In this document: piece after piece, positions 1 through 6,138 of the stretch
How the letters are laid out: the number at the start of each line of letters is the position of its first letter
Position numbering within the stretch: the stretch's first letter is position 1
NCBI GenBank assembly: GCA_019348515.1
Contig: JAHWJF010000048.1
Location: 1-12,239 of the forward strand
Length of the DNA: 12,239 nt
Direction of reading: 5' to 3'
DNA from: Chloroflexota bacterium
GTDB taxonomy: Bacteria; Chloroflexota; Chloroflexia; Thermomicrobiales; UBA6265
Made by a program: the position numbers and the translations under genes
The notes under the pieces: generated by a model
The model's database searches: none
Told to the model about the DNA's origin: nothing
What the model saw: the letters and a program-made list of their open reading frames with translations, nothing else

Positions 1-72
1 AAGGCGTCGGAGGTGACCTCGCGGGGTGACGAGAGCCTGTCGCGCTTTCCAACATGACATATCCCATTAGAA

Positions 73-570
73 CTACCAATCACACCGACCCACCCCAGCC
101 ATCCGGTCATAAAGCGTTCCCAGTACCACACCATACGCCACGTGCCGGGGAACCGATTGCCAGAACGCGGGCCAGGTGAAATATCGATCGACTTGACCGT
201 CGCGAATCGCCGGGTGTCTGTCTTCGAGAACGGTGACGGGGTAGAGGATCACGTTTTCGACGTTGGCAAAGACGATGCCTTTCAGCCACGGTGGTCCCGG
301 GATGCGATGCTCGATTACGGCGTAGAGGCTGGCAAGCACGAGCGAATTGACCACGTGAATCACGGCGCCGACGGTCCTCGCGTTCTTCGGGTCCTTGACG
401 AGGGACCGGCCCAGCACTATCAGGTCATCGACGTTTCTGCCGGTCAATCTAAGATCGGCTTCGAGTACAGCCACGAAGGCCGCTCCAGCGGCAAGGCCAG
501 AGACCGCCACGGCCTTTACATCAGGTTTGCGAACGTTCTTGCTCACGATCTTCAACCGCGGGCGCTCCAT
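73..570 (-). CDS. Hypothetical multi-pass membrane protein (165 aa)
   Basis: I do not recognise this protein with certainty. It opens with a basic stretch (MERPRLKIVSKNVRKPDVK) and then has about four hydrophobic segments: residues ~18-37, ~68-88, ~97-114 and ~141-155. The last carries HVAYGVVLGTLY, a His/Tyr-Gly-x-x-x-Gly helix resembling those in several uncharacterised integral membrane families (DUF1440/DUF6789-like; inference, not a firm assignment). The likely location is the cytoplasmic membrane. It starts 24 bases after the nadE stop on the same strand, so it is probably cotranscribed with nadE. No strong SD precedes the ATG, so it may rely on coupling to nadE or on readthrough. Nothing shows a function related to NAD. 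The gene appears intact and ends in a TAG stop. Confidence 0.72.
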   Translation of the reverse strand: MERPRLKIVSKNVRKPDVKAVAVSGLAAGAAFVAVLEADLRLTGRNVDDLIVLGRSLVKDPKNARTVGAVIHVVNSLVLASLYAVIEHRIPGPPWLKGIVFANVENVILYPVTVLEDRHPAIRDGQVDRYFTWPAFWQSVPRHVAYGVVLGTLYDRMAGVGRCDW

Positions 571-594
571 CCAGTTCTGACGATGGCCGGAAGT

Positions 595-1422
595 TCAACG
601 ACTCGTGATGACGTCGACCGCATCTCGCTGGAATATGGGAATGGGACGGCGCTTGTGCTCTGACGCCGCGATGAGCGCTGCGACGCGGTCCTTCGTGGCC
701 GCATCGGCGATGTCCTGGTCACTACGGAATGCGGCCAGGGTGCGGTCGAGATCCTCATAGGAGACGCCTATCTCCGCCTCGTCAGTCTGGCCTTCCCACA
801 GTCCCGCCGACGGCGCCTTCGTAATCACGGCAGGCGGGACTCCAAGCTCGCGAGCCAACCCACGAACGGTTGTCTTGTCCAGATCGCCAAGGGGCAGGAG
901 ATCGACTCCGCCGTCTCCGTACTTGGTGAAATAACCAATGCTGAGCTCGGTCCTGTTCCCAGTGCCGACCACGATCCCGTTGTAGCGATTTGCGAGGTAA
1001 TAGAGCGTCGTCATGCGCAAGCGCGGTTTCGCATTCGCGAGGGCGAGCTGTCGGCGGGTGACCCGCCGGTCGGGATCGACATTGGCATCTTCCAATCCCG
1101 CGGCGCCCTCGGCGGGCATCGCCGCGAGCAGCGATTCATAGGCGGGAGCGAGATCGATGATTCGCGGAATGACTTCAAATGTGCTTGCGACGGACTCGGC
1201 ATCTCGCATGTCTTCCGGGCGAGAGTGGACCGGAAGGATGGCGGCGATCACTCGCGACGGGCCGGCGGCCATCGTACAAAGCGCGCAGACAACCGCGGAG
1301 TCAATCCCCCCGCTGAGCCCCAGGACGAGACGCGAGGCGTCAACCTGGTTCATATGGAATCGGAGCCAGCTCGATATCTCGTCGGCCAGCGACGAGTAAT
1401 CGATCCGGGCGTGATCGGTCAT
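595..1422 (-). CDS. nadE: NAD+ synthetase, ammonia-dependent type
   Basis: This 275-residue protein catalyses the last step of NAD biosynthesis in the cytoplasm: deamido-NAD+ plus ATP and ammonia gives NAD+. The ATP pyrophosphatase P-loop SGGIDS is at residues 37-42, GTGNRTEL at 153-160, a KYGDGGVDLLPLGDLDKT block at 167-184, the KAPSAGLWEGQTDEAEIG substrate loop at 202-219 and HKRRPIPIF near the C-terminus. There is no N-terminal glutaminase domain and the length is typical of the short form, so free ammonia is the expected nitrogen donor, possibly from a separate glutaminase. The frame stays open 57 codons upstream, but the ATG at 1422 is preceded by GGAGG with 5-base spacing and gives the family length, so it is chosen. 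It is first in a likely two-gene unit with the downstream membrane protein. Confidence 0.95.
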   Translation of the reverse strand: MTDHARIDYSSLADEISSWLRFHMNQVDASRLVLGLSGGIDSAVVCALCTMAAGPSRVIAAILPVHSRPEDMRDAESVASTFEVIPRIIDLAPAYESLLAAMPAEGAAGLEDANVDPDRRVTRRQLALANAKPRLRMTTLYYLANRYNGIVVGTGNRTELSIGYFTKYGDGGVDLLPLGDLDKTTVRGLARELGVPPAVITKAPSAGLWEGQTDEAEIGVSYEDLDRTLAAFRSDQDIADAATKDRVAALIAASEHKRRPIPIFQRDAVDVITSR

Positions 1423-1427
1423 CCGAG

Positions 1428-1432
1428 CCTCC
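1428..1432 (-). promoter_or_regulatory. Ribosome binding site that fixes the nadE start
   Basis: On the minus strand this reads GGAGG, followed by CTCGG and then ATG. The 5-base spacing supports the start at 1422 rather than the longer open frame reaching 1593. Confidence 0.8.
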
Positions 1433-1632
1433 GGGTGTCGATCTGATCGAGGTCTAATCGTCGCCGTCACCCATGTGCGAGTCAAGTCATTAGTTGCTTT
1501 GTCGTGGCGAGCATCGATCTCGTTGGCTTTAAACCCTTGAGACTCTTCGAGCTCTTCGCCGTGTGCGTTCCACGTTCGAGCGTCGGGCGGCACGTACCCT
1601 CACTTCACCCTGCAGTCCCGACTCTCTCTTCT

Positions 1633-1644
1633 CCATTGCAATGG
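1633..1644. repeat. Perfect 12-bp palindrome
   Basis: The sequence CCATTGCAATGG is its own reverse complement. It lies upstream of nadE, flanked by the purine/pyrimidine-rich arms ACTCTC (1621-1626) and GAGAGT (1665-1670), which are themselves complementary. It could be a dimeric repressor site or the tip of a larger imperfect hairpin. A 12-mer palindrome can also occur by chance, so the role is unproven. Confidence 0.35.
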
Positions 1645-1708
1645 GCCGCGTGAAGAAGGGGAGGAGAGTTCCCAATGTTGATACAGTTCCGGGGAAGATG
1701 GATAACGA

Positions 1709-1755
1709 GGAATCGCTTGGGGCGGTCGCGATCTGCAACCGCCCCAAGCGATTCC
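1709..1755 (-). terminator. Hairpin, probable terminator of the CAP/SH3 gene
   Basis: Arms 1709-1726 and 1738-1755 are perfectly complementary over 18 bp with an 11-base loop. The hairpin begins 20 bases after the TAG stop of the CAP/SH3 gene, the usual place for a terminator. On the minus strand the following bases are TCGTTATCC, which is not a proper T-tract. It may act with Rho, protect the 3' end, or be a dispersed repeat. The arms are certain; the function is inferred. Confidence 0.6.
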
Positions 1756-1775
1756 GCAATGTGCGTCGATGGCGG

Positions 1776-3092
1776 CTACTGCAAGTACCTGCCGTCGATC
1801 CAACCCGCCTGACCTGAGATCCGCACGTTGACGTAGCCGTTGGCCTGAGACCCGGTAAGCGTCACCGGGCTCCCCGCCGGCACGATGCTGAGAATCGGCG
1901 CGGTTGCACTTGGCTGAGAGCGCAAGTTCACGTTGTTCGTGGCGATCGCCTCTGCTCCAACCGTCGCCTCGGCATTGGACGCGGGCGCCGGAGCGAGAGC
2001 CGTGGCCTCCGACTGTACGGGCGCCTCGGTCGCCTGCAGCAGTGCCGTGCCCGACGACATGTCCGCGACCTCGAGGTACGAGGCGTCCGCCCAGCCTTCC
2101 TGACCGTCATAGACAACCCGCAGGAACCCATCTTGCGCCTCACCAGTGAGAGTCACGATGGCGACGGAAGGAATCGTGCCCATCGCCGCCGCTTCGGCTG
2201 TCGGCGCGTCCCTCAATTCGATCGCGCCCAGCGTCGTGGCCGTACCTGCCTGGCTTGGCTCAGCGGTCTGCTCCAGCGAGATGGCACCGCGCTCGACCCA
2301 TTCCGAAGCGACCCACCCGAACTGCCCATCGACCTTCACCGGGAGAAACGCGGCAAGCTCAGCGCCAGTAACGGTCATCTCGGTGTTCGGCGGCAGCGTT
2401 GCGACGACGGCATAGTCTGCCCCTGGACCGGTGCGGAGATTCACATCGCTCGCGCTGATGGCACCGTCGACCGACTGAAACAGGCTGACGCTCTTGCTCG
2501 GTGGTGCTGGCTCACCGCAGAGCCAACCGGGTCCATCGCTGACGTCGCCGAAGATCGTCGTCCAGTACCAGCCGTGCTGCGAGCCCTGATCGTAGGCACG
2601 CCCGATGCCAATAGTGCCAAAACTCCCGTTCAGCATATTGGCGTTGTGTTCGGTGCTGGACTGCCAGGTCTGCATGACCTCAGCGGCCGTCTCGGCGCCG
2701 GCGGCGATGTTCTCACCGTGGGTGCCGCCCTGATACCCGAAATTCGCCATGTTCTGCTCGACAGTTGTCCCATCGAGCAGGGTGTGAGCGAGGTAACCGT
2801 TCGCGGCCATGTCGATACTGTGGTACGCCGCCGCTGACGATAGTGACGATGATACGGAGAGCGCTGGCATACCCGAGGCGGCCCGATAATCATTGATCAG
2901 CGCCAGGAAGGCGACCTCTTCACTGTCCACGCACGCGTCTGCCGAACTCGGCGCGTGGAGCGATTCGGCGATGCCCACTCGCTCGGCCGGCGCGGCGGCC
3001 GCGCCGGGGGCAATGAGCAGGACAGCACCGAGGGCAGCCACGACCCGCACCCACGGCGATGGTGGAATGGCTGAAAATCGAACGGAGCGCAT
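1776..3092 (-). CDS. Secreted CAP-domain protein with three SH3-like repeats
   Basis: This 438-residue protein has a Sec-type signal peptide (residues 1-34: basic start, hydrophobic core VVAALGAVLLIA, likely cleavage in the AAAA/PAE region). A CAP (SCP/PR-1, CAP superfamily) domain follows at ~60-183, with conserved His103 (GYLAHTLLDG), Glu127 (HGENIAAG) and His149 (STEHNANML), matching the usual metal-site and fold residues. Three bacterial SH3-like repeats follow at ~208-267, ~282-341 and ~380-437, each opening with a V/I-x-L-R strand (DVNLRTGPG, AIELRDAPT, NVNLRSQPS) and ending in GW-x-x-x-x-Y/W-V/L. Pro/Ala/Thr-rich linkers separate them. SH3 repeats commonly bind cell-wall material, so the protein probably works outside the membrane; the CAP substrate is unknown. 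The start at 3092 is chosen over a longer frame because it has a GGGAGGG SD and begins the signal peptide. Confidence 0.9.
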   Translation of the reverse strand: MRSVRFSAIPPSPWVRVVAALGAVLLIAPGAAAAPAERVGIAESLHAPSSADACVDSEEVAFLALINDYRAASGMPALSVSSSLSSAAAYHSIDMAANGYLAHTLLDGTTVEQNMANFGYQGGTHGENIAAGAETAAEVMQTWQSSTEHNANMLNGSFGTIGIGRAYDQGSQHGWYWTTIFGDVSDGPGWLCGEPAPPSKSVSLFQSVDGAISASDVNLRTGPGADYAVVATLPPNTEMTVTGAELAAFLPVKVDGQFGWVASEWVERGAISLEQTAEPSQAGTATTLGAIELRDAPTAEAAAMGTIPSVAIVTLTGEAQDGFLRVVYDGQEGWADASYLEVADMSSGTALLQATEAPVQSEATALAPAPASNAEATVGAEAIATNNVNLRSQPSATAPILSIVPAGSPVTLTGSQANGYVNVRISGQAGWIDGRYLQ

Positions 3093-3101
3093 CGGGCACA
3101 A

Positions 3102-3123
3102 CCCTCCCTTGAGCTCGGGAGGG
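3102..3123 (-). promoter_or_regulatory. Inverted repeat covering the SD of the CAP/SH3 gene
   Basis: On the minus strand the mRNA reads CCCTCCC, an 8-base loop GAGCTCAA, then GGGAGGG. The last arm is the SD, 9 bases before the ATG at 3092. The two arms are perfectly complementary, so a 7-bp GC-rich stem can hide the SD. This could limit translation or make it conditional. The complementarity is seen; the regulation is inferred. Confidence 0.5.
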
Positions 3124-3181
3124 GGTCGTTCCGACAGTGACCGACCGGTATCGGGGGAACCGGCGGCGGAGGGCGGGGTTC

Positions 3182-3198
3182 GGTCCGGCTCCCGGACC
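3182..3198. repeat. 7-bp hairpin in the leader of the CAP/SH3 gene
   Basis: GGTCCGG and CCGGACC are separated by CTC. It lies about 85 bases upstream of the CAP gene start, inside its probable 5' untranslated region. No T-tract follows on either strand, so it is unlikely to be an intrinsic terminator. It may add structure to the leader. Confidence 0.35.
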
Positions 3199-3239
3199 AT
3201 GGCCGGCAAGCGCCCTCCCACGCGAGCCGACCCGTACGT

Positions 3240-3269
3240 ACGCTAAATGAACCGTGGCGCGCGTCTCAA
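3240..3269 (-). promoter_or_regulatory. Candidate sigma70-type promoter for the CAP/SH3 gene
   Basis: On the minus strand there is TTGAGA (3264-3269; 5 of 6 to TTGACA), an 18-base spacer and TAGCGT (3240-3245; fits TAnnnT). Transcription would start near 3233, giving a leader of about 140 bases that contains both hairpins described for this gene. The -10 box is weak, so this is tentative. Confidence 0.35.
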
Positions 3270-3319
3270 GCCGGTGGGGGCGCCAATGGTCCCAGTTTCC
3301 CAGACGGCAGCCTGTGCCC

Positions 3320-3955
3320 TCACCCCAACGTGTTCCACGCTACGACGCGTGCCGGAGACCCATCGGCTGATCCAAGCGATAGCGGGAGGAATGCGAACAT
3401 GTGGGGACGCACGGGGTCGAGCGACGTTACATTGCAAAGGTTCTCCGCGATCAGCGCATCGGCGGCGAGCAAGATGGCATGCGCCGCCCAGCCCCCATCA
3501 ACCGTTGAATCGACGCTGAGAGCATCGATTGCTACGAGCCCGGCTTTCGCTTCCACGAGGCCCTGAGCAAGCTCTGCAGAGAGGTAGGGATGCCGAAAAT
3601 ACCGCTCTTCGCCCCAATAGTGATCCCATCCTGTGCACACCACGGCGAACCAACCGGGCCAAGTCGCGCCGGTCACGCTTTTCAGAACGGTGACCGGGAT
3701 CGCCGCGTTGTCATCCAACCCCCGAGCGTTGAGCACCAGGCCGTGTCCGACGAGACGATCTGGACCATAGGCTCCAATTCCCGCGCCCTCCGGGATGCGA
3801 TGACGAGGCGCATCCATGTGGGTACCGCTGTGCGTCCCCATCCTGAGCGAACTGATCTGCCACGGTGCGAACTCGTGGATCGTCTCGATGTGCACCTCGG
3901 GGTCTCCGGGGAATCGCGGGACGCCGGAGTTCAGGGGCTGTGTGAGATCGAACAT
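3320..3955 (-). CDS. Cyclase-family metal-dependent hydrolase (211 aa)
   Basis: The protein belongs to the cyclase family that includes kynurenine formamidase and isatin hydrolase, soluble metal-dependent enzymes hydrolysing amide or lactam-type bonds. It opens with FDLTQPLNSGVPRFPGDP, typical of the family start. The signature THSGTHMDAPRH is at residues 41-52, with His42, His46 and Asp48 as expected metal ligands and His52 nearby. Later conserved parts are GWDHYW (109-114), AIDALSVDS (142-150) and AHAILLAADALIAENLCN (158-175, with His159 and Glu171). The length is normal. The frame is open 99 codons further upstream, but that overlaps the aminotransferase gene and looks like noise, so the ATG at 3955 is chosen; its SD (AGGGA, about 8 bases upstream) is moderate. 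It lies 74 bases after the aminotransferase and is probably in its operon. Substrate is unknown. Confidence 0.9.
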   Translation of the reverse strand: MFDLTQPLNSGVPRFPGDPEVHIETIHEFAPWQISSLRMGTHSGTHMDAPRHRIPEGAGIGAYGPDRLVGHGLVLNARGLDDNAAIPVTVLKSVTGATWPGWFAVVCTGWDHYWGEERYFRHPYLSAELAQGLVEAKAGLVAIDALSVDSTVDGGWAAHAILLAADALIAENLCNVTSLDPVRPHMFAFLPLSLGSADGSPARVVAWNTLG

Positions 3956-4029
3956 CGAGAGATCCCTGGAGAAACGACAGGAGCCGCGCTCAATTGCCGC
4001 GCGACCCCTGCCATGGGAACCGAGGCGAC

Positions 4030-5415
4030 CTACGCGACGAGGTCGTGCGCCAACTCCTCGAACGCGGCGACATACGTATCGGCATCCTGGACAGAATGGG
4101 CGACGGAGAGGGTCCACTCCTCTTCGCGCCCGGGTGTCATGAATACGCCGCGGTTCATCATGTAGAGCCAGGCCAGATCGGTCAGCTCGCCATCGTGACT
4201 CGCCTGGAATGAGGCGTAGTCGGTGATCTTCGTCGGGGAGAAGGTGACGCACCCCTTTGAGCTAATGCCGACGGTGTACCCGGGCAGGTTGTACTTCTCC
4301 AGAACAGCGTCGCAGCCGGCCATAAGCCGGTCATTCAACATATCGAGATGCTGATATGCCTCGGGCGTGAGCACTTTCTCGAGGCTGGCGCGCGCCGCGG
4401 CCATCGTCAATGGATTCCCGTTGTAGGTCCCGACCTGGTAGACCGAGCCGTTGTTCACCACCTCCATGACCTCTTCGCTGCCACCAATGGCGCCGGAGGG
4501 CAGACCGCCGCCAAGCGCCTTGGCCATAGTGACCATGTCAGGGAGCACGCCGAACTTCTCGGTCGCGCCGCCGGGAGCGACACAAAGACCGGTCTTGACC
4601 TCGTCAAAGATCAGCACCACCCCGTGACGCTTCGTGATCTCGCGCACTGCCTCCAGGTATCCCGGCTCCGGCAGTACCACGCCGAGGTTCATCATGGCCG
4701 GCTCCATGATGACGCAGGCCGGCGGCCGTCCCTCGTCAAAGAGACGCTCGATGCGCCGCTCCATGGCGCCAGCATCGTTGAAGGGCACCGCGATGGTCAG
4801 GTCCGAGGCGGCTTTCGGGATACCCGCGCCATACGGAAGCGATGCATAGTTGTCGGGATCGCCGATGTTCTCGTAGGGAACGGAGATGGAGACCATCACG
4901 TAGTCGTGATGGCCGTGGTAGGAACCGAAAATCTTAACGATGGTGTCGCGACCGGTGAACGCGCGCGCAATGCGAATGGCGTCCATCGTCGCCTCGGACC
5001 CGGAGTTGACGTATCGCCACTGAGGGAGGCCGAAGCGGCGGACGAGCTCCTCGCTGATGACGATCGCGTCCTCGACTGGCGCGGCGAAGTGAGTACCCCG
5101 GGCCACCTGTCGCTGCACGGCCTCGACGATAGCCGGGTGCGCGTGACCTTGCACCATCGATCCGAATCCATTGTGGAAATCGACCATCTCGGTACCGTCG
5201 ACGTCCCAGACTTTGGATCCGTGCCCCTTCTCCAAGTAGATCGGCCATGGATCGCGGACCTGGTAAGACGACGCGACGCCGCCGGACAGCGTCTTCCGCG
5301 CCCACTCGTACATCTCGCCCGATTTGGGTGTCCGCGCGTCGAGCGTTTTCTGTTCGCGCTCCGTCAGCTCTTCGATGCGCCCGCGGTCGATGCGCACGGG
5401 ACTCGCCGTGACCAT
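4030..5415 (-). CDS. Class III PLP-dependent aminotransferase (HemL-like)
   Basis: This 461-residue fold-type I enzyme resembles the glutamate-1-semialdehyde aminomutase branch of class III aminotransferases. Visible landmarks are NSGSEATMDAIRIAR (137-151, phosphate binding), GSYHGHHD (164-171), MEP (237-239), IFDEVKTG (269-276, Asp271 contacting the PLP ring nitrogen), MAKALGGGLPSGAIGG (297-312, Lys299 forming the Schiff base) and GTYNGNPLTMAA (329-340). All catalytic residues look intact. No heme genes lie nearby and the N-terminus has a ~40-residue extension, so a true hemL role is doubtful; an amino-acid or polyamine transaminase is at least as likely. It is followed after 74 bases by a cyclase-type hydrolase, which suggests a shared catabolic route. 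The ATG at 5415 has GAGAGG about 11 bases upstream, and a good promoter lies 66 bases upstream. Confidence 0.92.
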   Translation of the reverse strand: MVTASPVRIDRGRIEELTEREQKTLDARTPKSGEMYEWARKTLSGGVASSYQVRDPWPIYLEKGHGSKVWDVDGTEMVDFHNGFGSMVQGHAHPAIVEAVQRQVARGTHFAAPVEDAIVISEELVRRFGLPQWRYVNSGSEATMDAIRIARAFTGRDTIVKIFGSYHGHHDYVMVSISVPYENIGDPDNYASLPYGAGIPKAASDLTIAVPFNDAGAMERRIERLFDEGRPPACVIMEPAMMNLGVVLPEPGYLEAVREITKRHGVVLIFDEVKTGLCVAPGGATEKFGVLPDMVTMAKALGGGLPSGAIGGSEEVMEVVNNGSVYQVGTYNGNPLTMAAARASLEKVLTPEAYQHLDMLNDRLMAGCDAVLEKYNLPGYTVGISSKGCVTFSPTKITDYASFQASHDGELTDLAWLYMMNRGVFMTPGREEEWTLSVAHSVQDADTYVAAFEELAHDLVA

Positions 5416-5480
5416 GAGTGGTCAATCCTCTCGTTACCGTCGCGTGGTCGCAAAGCCGGACTTCTCTCAAGAACACCTCG

Positions 5481-5509
5481 ATTATCTCCGAAGCCCACGC
5501 CACTGTCGA
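5481..5509 (-). promoter_or_regulatory. Sigma70-type promoter of the aminotransferase-cyclase operon
   Basis: On the minus strand, TCGACA (5504-5509; 5 of 6 to TTGACA), a 17-base spacer and GATAAT (5481-5486; 5 of 6 to TATAAT). The spacing is ideal. Transcription would begin near 5474, about 60 bases before the ATG at 5415. It is the best core promoter seen in the window. Confidence 0.6.
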
Positions 5510-5531
5510 AAGCCGGGCTCTTTCCAGGGCG

Positions 5532-5540
5532 TGCTACACT
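5532..5540 (+). promoter_or_regulatory. Candidate extended -10 promoter for coxG
   Basis: TGCTACACT is an extended -10 (TGn plus TACACT). No good -35 is found 17 bases upstream, which is common for extended -10 promoters. The start point would be near 5547, about 70 bases before coxG. It lies back to back with the aminotransferase promoter. Confidence 0.4.
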
Positions 5541-5578
5541 CCCGGCCGGTTTTGGCTTGCCATCCTGAGATCAGAGAG

Positions 5579-5595
5579 TTGCGGTCTAACCGCAA
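5579..5595. promoter_or_regulatory. Dyad TTGCGGT-CTA-ACCGCAA in the coxG leader
   Basis: Two perfectly complementary 7-bp arms with a 3-base spacer sit 22 bases before the coxG ATG and just downstream of the candidate promoter. It could be an operator for a dimeric regulator or a small leader hairpin close to the ribosome site. Confidence 0.4.
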
Positions 5596-5617
5596 GCAGC
5601 GAGGAGCGTCGCGCGAG

Positions 5618-6052
5618 ATGGAAATCAGCGGCCAGCACCGCTTTTCAGCGCCGCGGGAGCGCGTGTGGGAACTCCTACTCGATCCCAAGATCCTGCAGCA
5701 GTGTCTTCCCGGCGCGGAGGATCTCGTCGAGGTCGGCCCCGAAGAATACGAGGCTCGGATGAAAATTGGGGTCGCGGCCATCCGGGGCACGTACCAGGGC
5801 AAGGTCAAGATCGTCGACAAAGATGAGCCAACGTCGTACCGCATGGTGGTCGAAGGGAAGGGACCCGCGGGGCAGATCTCCGGCGACGCGAAGATCGATC
5901 TCGCCGATGACGGCGAGGGAACCCTCGTGAACTGGACGGGCAACGCAAACGTGCGCGGGACGCTGGCGCGAGTCGGCGGCCGGGTGATGCAGCCCGCGGC
6001 CAAGATGATCGTCGGCCAGTTTTTCACCTGCCTGGAAGGAAAAGCCGGATAG
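5618..6052 (+). CDS. coxG: CoxG-like SRPBCC-fold protein (carbon monoxide dehydrogenase subunit G family)
   Basis: This 144-residue protein matches the CoxG family, a START/SRPBCC-fold group associated with aerobic CO dehydrogenase and related molybdenum hydroxylases; in Oligotropha CoxG is linked to membrane recruitment of the enzyme. Visible features are the N-terminal strand MEISGQHRFSAPRERVWELL, the LPGAEDL motif (30-36), GTYQGKVKI (57-65) and the C-terminal GTLARVGGRVMQPAAKMIVG helix (115-134). It ends soon after the core fold and lacks the C-terminal hydrophobic anchor found in longer members. The ATG at 5618 has GAGGAG 11 bases upstream and matches the family start; the frame extends further upstream without similarity. 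The TAG stop lies within the repeat that separates it from coxS. Confidence 0.9.
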   Translation: MEISGQHRFSAPRERVWELLLDPKILQQCLPGAEDLVEVGPEEYEARMKIGVAAIRGTYQGKVKIVDKDEPTSYRMVVEGKGPAGQISGDAKIDLADDGEGTLVNWTGNANVRGTLARVGGRVMQPAAKMIVGQFFTCLEGKAG

Positions 6053-6117
6053 TCGGTGAGGCGGTACGTCGGTCAGTAGAGGCTCTCCGCCTACGTACCG
6101 ACTATCCGACTGACCGA
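6046..6117. repeat. Inverted period-8 repeat with pseudoknot-like pairing between coxG and coxS
   Basis: The left half holds three 8-base units: TAGTCGGT (6050-6057), GAGGCGGT (6058-6065) and ACGTCGGT (6066-6073). The right half holds inverse-complementary units: ACCGACTA (6097), TCCGACTG (6105) and ACCGAGCT (6113). Perfect pairings are 6046-6057 with 6097-6108 (12 bp), 6069-6077 with 6109-6117 (9 bp) and 6062-6069 with 6093-6100 (8 bp). The first two interlock like a pseudoknot. The coxG stop codon lies inside the left arm. It may be an mRNA stabilising or attenuating element or a dispersed repeat. Confidence 0.7.
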
Positions 6118-6138
6118 GCTCACACTCGGGGGTAGTGC

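Larger units (their letters stand above)
1423..1775. other. Intergenic region between the CAP/SH3 gene and nadE
   Basis: No convincing gene lies in this 353-base stretch. Open frames crossing it have no SD, no recognisable domain and look like GC-rich noise. It holds the nadE SD (1428-1432), a 12-bp palindrome (1633-1644) and a perfect 18-bp hairpin just after the CAP gene (1709-1755). A TTGACT-like -35 box on the minus strand (1480-1485) has no good -10 at normal spacing, so the nadE promoter is not located with confidence. Confidence 0.6.

Noticed and set aside
10..20. Odd palindrome GAGGT-G-ACCTC near the left edge
   Set aside because: Only 5 bp per arm, no gene start beside it in the window, and likely chance.
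1480..1485. TTGACT -35-like box upstream of nadE
   Set aside because: No acceptable -10 lies 16-18 bases away; the nearest AT-rich boxes give 19-20 base spacing.
1423..1593. 57-codon N-terminal extension of nadE
   Set aside because: The internal ATG at 1422 has a GGAGG SD and gives the family length; the extension has no similarity to NadE.
2133..2837. Open frame of about 234 codons opposite the CAP/SH3 gene
   Set aside because: It is antisense to a well-supported secreted protein and has a composition typical of a shadow frame, with no recognisable motif.
3956..4252. 99-codon N-terminal extension of the cyclase
   Set aside because: It overlaps the aminotransferase gene in another frame and the cyclase family starts at the MFDLTQPL motif.
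4348..5568. Long open frame (about 406 codons) on the plus strand opposite the aminotransferase
   Set aside because: It is antisense to a clear, motif-complete gene and shows no domain; long antisense frames are usual in GC-rich DNA.
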